62,183 nucleotides of DNA from assembly GCF_029865925.1 (NCBI RefSeq), contig NZ_JARXAI010000027.1, forward strand, positions 1-62,183, in the 5' to 3' direction. This document shows positions 56,182-62,183 of the stretch, piece by piece; the first letter of the stretch is position 1; every line of letters starts with the position of its first letter. Below the pieces are notes generated by a model, which worked only from the letters and a program-made list of their open reading frames with translations, was not told the origin of the DNA and did no database searches. Made by a program: the position numbers and the translations under genes. Source of the DNA: Sphingorhabdus sp. Its GTDB lineage: Bacteria > Pseudomonadota > Alphaproteobacteria > Sphingomonadales > Sphingomonadaceae.

Positions 56182-57738
56182 ATGTCAGTCGATTTAATGC
56201 GTTTTATCATTTTTGCGGGCATCTTGCTTGCCCTGCCATTGATTGCCCTAACCATCCCTACATTCCGGCCCTATCTGCGCAAAAACCCCGTTATAACCTT
56301 CCTGCTCGGAATTTCCAGCGGCTTTCCCCTGACGTTGCTGGTAGCAACCATGACATTCTGGCTGGCTAAAGTTGGTATCGACACTGCCACGATCGGTTTT
56401 GCGGTCGCATTGGGTATTCCATATACCATTAAGTTTCTCTGGGCCCCGTTGGTCGACAAGTTGCATCTGCCTTTTCTCACCAAGCTGTTGGGCCAACGGC
56501 GCAGCTGGTTGTTCTGTGTGCAGGCCTTGCTCTTCGTCTCGATCTGGCAATTGGGCGCGAGCAATCCGCAGCCTGGTGACATGGGAGAGTTCGCTATATG
56601 GGCGCTCATCACCGCGTTTCTGTCGGCGACGCAAGACATTGTCATTGATGCCTATCGCATTGAAATATTGGAAGATGAAGAATTCGCCCACGGCACCGCG
56701 ACAAACCAATTTGGCTATCGCACAGGTAATCTGATCGCGGGTGCAGGGACAATCTATTTCGCCTCGCAAGAGGGGCTAGGGCTTGGCTGGTCAACGGCCT
56801 ATGGCCTGACCGCATTCTGCATCATTCCTGCGATTATTGGCGCGTTATGGGCTGGCCCGGGCAAGTTTGCTGATCGCTTCGCACATGTAGAGGGCATGAA
56901 ACCAAAGCAGTGGCTGACTGAGGCAGTGGTCAACCCATTCCGGGAATTTTTGACACGACATGGCGCTTTCCTAATCCTTGGCTTCGTACTTGTCTACAAG
57001 GTTGGCGATGCCATGGGGCAGGCGATGTTAAGCCCGATGATCGTCGACCTAGGCTTTTCCGATCTGGACTATATTTCGGCGAACAAATTATGGGGCTTTG
57101 GCGCGTTAATTATTGGCTCTGCCTTAGGCGCTCCTTTCATCCTGTGGCTCGGTATGGGGCGTGCATTGCTGATCTCCGGATTGTTAATGATGTTCTCCAA
57201 CGTCATGTTCATGATCTTGGCTGCCACAGGCAACAGTTACTGGATGATGGTCGCCGCTATTTGTACCGAGAATTTGACCAGCGGCGTTGGTCTGACAGTG
57301 TTTGCTACCTATTTGTCTGGGCTCTCAAGTATTGCGTACACGGCGACGCAATTCGCACTGCTTTCATCGTTCGCTGGCGTTGGCCGCACGTTCATGGCGG
57401 GGCCAGCAGGCATCGTAGCGGAAAATGTGGGATGGGTTGGCTTTTGGGGCTTCACCGTCGCGGCAGCAATCCCGGGCATGGTATTGCTCTGGATGCTGTG
57501 GAGTAAAGGCTATGTCGTCCAAGGCATCCACCAAGTTGAAGCCATCAACGAAAAGGCGCTGAAGGAACCTGTCGGCCCCTTACGTATTCTTGGCTTTTTG
57601 TTGATTGTGGCGGGACTTATCGGGCTATTACTCTCGCAACCGCTTGAGTTTGCAACCAATCTCACATTGGCCTTTGCAGCTGTGTTGGTTGCAGGTGCAT
57701 TGCTTGCGTGGAAGGGGCAGCCCAAGCGAGTGGCTTAG
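56182..57738 (+). CDS. AmpG-like MFS transporter (muropeptide permease family)
   Basis: A 518-residue transporter with about twelve to fourteen membrane segments. It contains GIPYTIKFLWAPLVDKLHLP, the loop DIVIDAYRIEILED and NQFGYRTGNLIAGAG, all AmpG-like features. AmpG imports anhydromuropeptides for cell-wall recycling and can affect beta-lactamase induction. GGAGGGGG precedes the ATG at 56182, which excludes the longer ORF from 56110. The gene is divergent from rluB. Confidence 0.87.
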   Translation: MSVDLMRFIIFAGILLALPLIALTIPTFRPYLRKNPVITFLLGISSGFPLTLLVATMTFWLAKVGIDTATIGFAVALGIPYTIKFLWAPLVDKLHLPFLTKLLGQRRSWLFCVQALLFVSIWQLGASNPQPGDMGEFAIWALITAFLSATQDIVIDAYRIEILEDEEFAHGTATNQFGYRTGNLIAGAGTIYFASQEGLGLGWSTAYGLTAFCIIPAIIGALWAGPGKFADRFAHVEGMKPKQWLTEAVVNPFREFLTRHGAFLILGFVLVYKVGDAMGQAMLSPMIVDLGFSDLDYISANKLWGFGALIIGSALGAPFILWLGMGRALLISGLLMMFSNVMFMILAATGNSYWMMVAAICTENLTSGVGLTVFATYLSGLSSIAYTATQFALLSSFAGVGRTFMAGPAGIVAENVGWVGFWGFTVAAAIPGMVLLWMLWSKGYVVQGIHQVEAINEKALKEPVGPLRILGFLLIVAGLIGLLLSQPLEFATNLTLAFAAVLVAGALLAWKGQPKRVA

Positions 57739-57747
57739 GTCCTGACC

Positions 57748-59088
57748 CTAGTCTGGGACCTGATCGTTAAGTCTTAAAACCTCTCCAGCCAGATATAGCG
57801 ACCCGCATATAAGGACGTTGCTTGGACCTTTTTGTGCTGCGCGCAATTCCAGTGCTGCGGTGACGTTGCTGGCTGGCCGCGCGTCTGCGATGTGCCGGCG
57901 GGACTGCGCCAATTTGCACAGATCCAATGGATCATGATGCGCATGCCCCGCTATTGGCACTGCGGTCAGCGTTTCAATTTTGTGCGCAAATGGTGTGAGG
58001 AAGCCAATCGCGTCCTTGTTCTCTAACATGCCGATAATGACATGCACGCTTGGGCCGTCTTCCAATGTTTTGGCAATCGCTGCGCCTGCATCGGGGTTGT
58101 GGCCGCCATCGAGCCAGATGTTGGAACCTTCGGGTAATAATTCAGTCAGCGGCCCATTGGCCAATAACTGCATACGCGCAGGCCATCGCGTCCACTCCAT
58201 AGCGGCAGACAATGCAGCCTCTGGTATCTGGATCGCTGACTGATGCCGCAGCATAGCAATGGCCAAGGCGGCGTTATCCGCCTGATGTGCGCCCGGCATG
58301 CGAGGCAGGGGCAGGTTCAGCTTTCCGGTGGCGTCGCGGTAATGGAGGCGGCCGTCATATACCGCCGCGTCCCAGCCTTCGCTGCGTGCGTGTAACACTG
58401 CGTTGTGCAGGGATGCTTGCACGGCAACGGTGTTTCCCATCGACGCGCTATATTTCTGCGTGACTAAAGGCGCGCCGGACTTCGCAATACCTGCCTTTTC
58501 AAAGGCGATGCGGTCAAGCGGTGGCATGTCGGGCACGCCATCTTCCGCCGCCAACAAAAACGCCTCATGGTCCAAGCCGAGCGAAGCAATGCCGCAGGCG
58601 ACAGGCTTAACTAGCACATTAGTGGCGTCTAACCGGCCGCCAAGGCCGACTTCGACGATACATACATCGGCCTTTGTCCGCGCAAAAGCACAGAAGGCGA
58701 CGGCGGTGGTGACTTCGAAGAAGCTGGCCTCTAGCCCTGCGGCATGGTCGAGCACTTCGGACAGGAGTGCGGACAGAGTTGTATCATCAATCAACCGTCC
58801 TGCGACCCTGATCCGTTCGTTAAAGCGCACCAGATGTGGGCTGGAGTAGACATGCGCAGTTAGCCCAGCCGCCTCAATTGCGCCGCGCAGAAAGGCACAG
58901 GTTGAACCTTTTCCATTAGTGCCAGAGACGTGGAATACGGGCGGGAGATGATGATGCGGATTGCCAAGCCGCTCCAGCAGCATAGCGATCCGTCCTAGGC
59001 CCAATATGTCTTTCCCGGGCGACAGCATGGTCAACCGGTCGAGCTGTGCCTGAACGGCAGGGTCAGTGGATGTTGCGTGGTCAGGCAT
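57748..59088 (-). CDS. folC: Folylpolyglutamate synthase/dihydrofolate synthase
   Basis: A 446-residue ATP-dependent ligase. The P-loop is FHVSGTNGKGSTCAFLRGA; the folate/substrate region SSPHLVRFNERIRV and the C-terminal Mur-ligase-like domain with WLDGGHNPDAGAA are intact. AAAGGACGAG precedes the ATG at 59088, so the two upstream in-frame ATGs (59106, 59124), which overlap a palindromic repeat, are less likely. It ends the trp-accD-folC cluster. Confidence 0.95.
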   Translation of the reverse strand: MPDHATSTDPAVQAQLDRLTMLSPGKDILGLGRIAMLLERLGNPHHHLPPVFHVSGTNGKGSTCAFLRGAIEAAGLTAHVYSSPHLVRFNERIRVAGRLIDDTTLSALLSEVLDHAAGLEASFFEVTTAVAFCAFARTKADVCIVEVGLGGRLDATNVLVKPVACGIASLGLDHEAFLLAAEDGVPDMPPLDRIAFEKAGIAKSGAPLVTQKYSASMGNTVAVQASLHNAVLHARSEGWDAAVYDGRLHYRDATGKLNLPLPRMPGAHQADNAALAIAMLRHQSAIQIPEAALSAAMEWTRWPARMQLLANGPLTELLPEGSNIWLDGGHNPDAGAAIAKTLEDGPSVHVIIGMLENKDAIGFLTPFAHKIETLTAVPIAGHAHHDPLDLCKLAQSRRHIADARPASNVTAALELRAAQKGPSNVLICGSLYLAGEVLRLNDQVPD

Positions 59089-59100
59089 GTACTCGTCCTT

Positions 59101-59127
59101 TGTCATTCCCGTTTTTGCGGGCATGAC
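59101..59127. repeat. REP-like palindrome upstream of folC
   Basis: TGTCATTCCCG and CGGGCATGACA, separated by a short TTTTG loop, form a near-perfect inverted repeat with one mismatch. It matches the GTCAtCCC-type palindromes seen between rpsB and tsf. It sits in the accD-folC gap. Confidence 0.6.
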
Positions 59128-59152
59128 AACAAGTGGGTTTCGCGAGATTGGG

Positions 59153-60007
59153 TTAAGCCGCCTTTTTCTCCGGTGCGAGATAGCCGATGAGTTGCGACAA
59201 CACGCCGCGCAAGTCGCGGCGATGGGTGACCATATCGATCATGCCATGCTCAAGCAGATATTCGGCACGCTGGAACCCTTCAGGCAATTTTTCGCGAATG
59301 GTCTGTTCAATTACCCGCTGTCCGGCAAAGCCGATCAGTGCGCCTGGCTCTGCAATCTGTACATCGCCAAGCATGGCATAAGACGCAGTGACGCCGCCAG
59401 TGGTTGGGTCCGTCAATACAACGATATACGGCAAGCCCGCATCATGCAGCATCTGAATCGCCACGGTGGAACGCGGCATTTGCATCAGGCTCAATATTCC
59501 TTCCTGCATACGCGCTCCGCCCGCAGCAGTGAAAATGACATAAGGGCATTTCGCGCGTATCGCCGCCTTTACCCCGTCAATGAACGCCTCGCCCACTGCC
59601 ATGCCCATTGATCCGCCCATGAAGGCAAAGTCCTGCACGCTGATGACGACGGTCTGCCCATTGATTTCCCCGCGGGCGGTTTTCATCGCGTCGGTTTCGC
59701 CAGTGGCAAGGCGCGCTGCCTTGATACGGTCGACATATTTCTTCGTATCTCTGAATTTCAGGGGGTCTTCGCCGACGACGGGTGGCTTCAGAATAACATA
59801 GCTTTCGTCATCAAACAGAGCGTCAAAACGCGCAGCAGGGCCAATGCGGCCATGATGGTCGCATTTGGGGCAGACCGACTGATTTTCCTCAAATTCCTTA
59901 AGGAAGATCATCGCCTCACAACCCTTGCATTTGTGCCAGAGTGTTTCGGCGGTCTCACGCTTCGCGATGAAGGGAATAGCATTACGGACGCGGGTGACCC
60001 AGTTCAT
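59153..60007 (-). CDS. accD: Acetyl-CoA carboxylase carboxyltransferase beta subunit
   Basis: A 284-residue subunit of the carboxyltransferase, first step of fatty-acid synthesis. An N-terminal zinc ribbon ([23 protein letters not shown]) is followed by the crotonase fold with the biotin-site [20 protein letters not shown] and [15 protein letters not shown]. It follows trpA by two bases. Confidence 0.97.
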   Translation of the reverse strand: MNWVTRVRNAIPFIAKRETAETLWHKCKGCEAMIFLKEFEENQSVCPKCDHHGRIGPAARFDALFDDESYVILKPPVVGEDPLKFRDTKKYVDRIKAARLATGETDAMKTARGEINGQTVVISVQDFAFMGGSMGMAVGEAFIDGVKAAIRAKCPYVIFTAAGGARMQEGILSLMQMPRSTVAIQMLHDAGLPYIVVLTDPTTGGVTASYAMLGDVQIAEPGALIGFAGQRVIEQTIREKLPEGFQRAEYLLEHGMIDMVTHRRDLRGVLSQLIGYLAPEKKAA

Positions 60008-60009
60008 GT

Positions 60010-60795
60010 TCAGGCCTTTCTGGCTGCGACAATTGCGTGCTTGAGTGATGCCACATAATCGCGGACGGGACCAGCAGCGTTGGCGCCATGTTGGGCAACC
60101 AATTCGACAATGGCGGAACCAACAACGACCCCATCGGCGACACGGGCGATGTTGGCTGCTTGTTCGGGGGTGCGAACGCCAAAGCCGACTGCGACGGGCA
60201 AGTCGGTCTGGGCCTTGAGGCGGGCGACGGCTTCGTCAATGCTGGTCTGCGCGGCGACTTGTAGGCCAGTGATGCCAGCAACGCTGACATAATATAGAAA
60301 GCCCGATGCGCCATCGAGGACGGCGGGAAGCCGTGCAACGTCAGTAGTCGGCGTCGCCAAGCGGATAAGGTCGATGCCAGCGCTGCGAAGGGCAGGGCCA
60401 AGCTCTGGATCTTCTTCTGGCGGAATGTCGACGCAAATGACGCCGTCGACGCCCGCTTTGTTGCATTCGGATGCAAACCAGTCGCCGCCACGGATCGTCA
60501 TCGGATTGGCGTATCCCATGAGCACCAAAGGCGTGTCGGGATGGCGTTTGCGGAAGGCGGAGGCGATTGCGAAGATATCCGCCGTCGTGGTCCCGGCATT
60601 CAAGCTGCGGATATTCGCTTCCTGAATAACAGGGCCATCGGCCATGGGGTCCGTGAACGGCATGCCAAGTTCAATGACATCCGCGCCGCCCGCGACGAGC
60701 GCGTCGAGATTGGCCGCGGTGTCGCCATCACCCGCCGTGATGAAGGCGACGAGGGCTGGATGCGACTTAGCGAATGCGTTGGAAAGGCGAGTCAT
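60010..60795 (-). CDS. trpA: Tryptophan synthase alpha subunit
   Basis: A 261-residue TIM-barrel subunit that makes indole from indole-3-glycerol phosphate. The catalytic Glu is in [22 protein letters not shown] and the second acid in [13 protein letters not shown]; the phosphate loop is [13 protein letters not shown] at 60795 matches the family start; a longer ORF upstream is shadow sequence from trpB. It lies between trpB and accD. Confidence 0.96.
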   Translation of the reverse strand: MTRLSNAFAKSHPALVAFITAGDGDTAANLDALVAGGADVIELGMPFTDPMADGPVIQEANIRSLNAGTTTADIFAIASAFRKRHPDTPLVLMGYANPMTIRGGDWFASECNKAGVDGVICVDIPPEEDPELGPALRSAGIDLIRLATPTTDVARLPAVLDGASGFLYYVSVAGITGLQVAAQTSIDEAVARLKAQTDLPVAVGFGVRTPEQAANIARVADGVVVGSAIVELVAQHGANAAGPVRDYVASLKHAIVAARKA

Positions 60796-60847
60796 ATCAC
60801 GACACCCTGAACGCGTTTCAACAATGGTGACTGAAGTTCCCGGGCAA

Positions 60848-62089
60848 TCATATCTTCGTCCCCAAAGCCTCAGCCACAGTGAAGATATCCTTGTCACCGC
60901 GGCCACACAGATTGGCGAGAATAATCTGGTCACGGTCCATCTTCTTGGCTTCGCGCTCAACCGCAGCAATCGCGTGGGCTGGTTCTAGCGCGGGGATGAT
61001 GCCTTCAGTGCGGCACAGTAATTGGAACGCAGCCAGCGCTTCGACATCGGTCACGCTATCGTATCGCACGCGGCCGATTTCCTTCAGCCAGCTATGTTCA
61101 GGACCGATGCCGGGATAATCTAGGCCAGCCGAAATCGAATGCGCCTCGGCGATCTGGCCGTCTGCATCCTGCAGCAAATAGGTTTTGTTGCCGTGGAGGA
61201 TGCCGGGGCGACCGCCTGCCAAAGACGCGGCATGTTCCTTGTCGAGACCATGACCCGCCGCCTCAATGCCGAGCATCGCCACGTCCTTGTCGTCGAGAAA
61301 TGGATGGAACAGCCCTAGAGCGTTTGAACCGCCGCCAATGCAGGCGACCAACAAATCGGGCAAGCGGTTGATGCGGCTTAGCATTTGTGCGCGCGCTTCT
61401 TTGCCGATGACGCTTTGGAAATCGCGCACCAATTCGGGATACGGATGCGGGCCAGCCGCCGTGCCGATGATGTAGAATGTGTCATGGACATTGGCGACCC
61501 AGTCGCGCAGCCCTTCGTTCATCGCGTCCTTCAACGTGCCAGCGCCGCTGGTCACCGGAATGATCTCCGCGCCCAGCAAGCGCATGCGGAACACATTTGG
61601 CTGCTGCCGCTCAATGTCTTTTGCGCCCATGTAGATAAAGCAGGGGAGGCCAAAACGTGCGCAGACGGTTGCGGTGGCAACGCCATGTTGGCCAGCGCCG
61701 GTTTCCGCGATGATCCGCGTCTTGCCCATACGAATAGCAAGCAAAATCTGGCCAACGCAGTTGTTGATCTTATGCGCGCCGGTGTGGTTCAACTCATCGC
61801 GCTTGAACCAGATTTGCGCGCCTTTGCCCGTAGGCGCATCCTTGCGGACTTCCTCGGTCAGGCGCTCGGCATAATATAGCGGCGACGGGCGACCCACATA
61901 ATGTTCCAGCAGGTCATCAAACTGCGCAGCAAAGGCCGGGTCTTGTTGCGCCGCACGATATTCACGTTCCAGATCGAGCACGAGCGGCATGAGCGTTTCG
62001 GCGACATAGCGCCCGCCGAACTGACCAAAATGGCCACGCTCATCGGGTTGGTTGCGGAAGGAGTTCGGGGTGCGTTCAGTGATTGTCAT
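60848..62089 (-). CDS. trpB: Tryptophan synthase beta subunit
   Basis: A 413-residue PLP enzyme that joins indole and serine. It has [18 protein letters not shown], the PLP Lys in [30 protein letters not shown], the phosphate clamp [10 protein letters not shown] and [13 protein letters not shown]. The ATG at 62089 was chosen from family alignment; its first 14 bases overlap the end of trpF. It is 52 bases before trpA, slightly more than usual, but in the same operon. Confidence 0.97.
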   Translation of the reverse strand: MTITERTPNSFRNQPDERGHFGQFGGRYVAETLMPLVLDLEREYRAAQQDPAFAAQFDDLLEHYVGRPSPLYYAERLTEEVRKDAPTGKGAQIWFKRDELNHTGAHKINNCVGQILLAIRMGKTRIIAETGAGQHGVATATVCARFGLPCFIYMGAKDIERQQPNVFRMRLLGAEIIPVTSGAGTLKDAMNEGLRDWVANVHDTFYIIGTAAGPHPYPELVRDFQSVIGKEARAQMLSRINRLPDLLVACIGGGSNALGLFHPFLDDKDVAMLGIEAAGHGLDKEHAASLAGGRPGILHGNKTYLLQDADGQIAEAHSISAGLDYPGIGPEHSWLKEIGRVRYDSVTDVEALAAFQLLCRTEGIIPALEPAHAIAAVEREAKKMDRDQIILANLCGRGDKDIFTVAEALGTKI

Positions 62090-62183
62090 AGTCCCGCACC
62101 GCTTGGCAGAAGGCCGCAATCTTGTCCACATCCTTGATGCCCGGCGCGGATTCCACGCCCGACGATGTGTCCACCAGTTGCGC
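62076..62183 (-). CDS. trpF: Phosphoribosylanthranilate isomerase, C-terminal end
   Basis: The last 35 residues of a gene that runs off the window. The sequence [17 protein letters not shown] fits the C-terminal SSGVE...PG.KD motif of TrpF, and position before trpB is the expected alphaproteobacterial order. The stop at 62076-62078 overlaps the trpB start region by 14 bases, suggesting translational coupling. Confidence 0.9.
   Translation of the reverse strand, partial: AQLVDTSSGVESAPGIKDVDKIAAFCQAVRDYDNH

Overview
The window is chromosomal DNA from an alphaproteobacterium, most probably a member of the Sphingomonadales. I infer this from the gene orders (ffs-dnaX-ybaB; rpsB-tsf-pyrH-frr-uppS-cdsA-dxr-rseP-bamA-skp-fabZ; trpF-trpB-trpA-accD-folC), a TorF-type porin, a small secreted protein type I associate with sphingomonads, and fabZ without neighbouring lpxD or lpxA. 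Almost all of it is core housekeeping sequence. I see no prophage, insertion sequence, CRISPR array or rRNA.

Layout. 1-7.2 kb: an Lrp/AsnC regulator, a porin-like outer-membrane protein and a four-gene operon (glutamine-synthetase-like ligase, FAD amine oxidase, class III aminotransferase, second ligase) that looks like a gamma-glutamylated amine/polyamine catabolic route. 7.2-13 kb: a PilZ protein, the SRP RNA, dnaX, ybaB, lon and an HU gene with clear promoters and terminators. 13-25.7 kb: two small hypothetical genes, then the translation/envelope cluster rpsB to fabZ, rpmE and tRNA-His. 25.9-33.9 kb: an amino-acid dehydrogenase, cytochrome c maturation genes ccmCDEFGHI and kup. 34-42.2 kb: branched-chain amino-acid synthesis (leuA behind a leucine-rich leader peptide; ilvBNC), with a nitronate monooxygenase and a YceI protein between. 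41.3-52.2 kb: miaA and serB head to head, sodC, two L,D-transpeptidases, a MerR regulator with an acyl-CoA dehydrogenase, cysK, an MFS exporter, a TPR aspartyl-hydroxylase-like protein and an alpha/beta hydrolase. 52.3-62.2 kb: uvrD/pcrA broken by one in-frame amber codon, rsmD, an RsuA-family pseudouridine synthase, an AmpG-like transporter, folC, accD, trpA, trpB and the end of trpF.

The points most worth checking are the amber codon inside uvrD, the double-ligase amine operon, the leucine attenuator in front of leuA, a five-copy TAAGCC array that supplies the stop codons of two convergent genes, and the 8-bp overlap of the miaA and serB start regions. I found no convincing wholly new multi-gene system. 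The amine operon is the closest candidate for an uncharacterised pathway.
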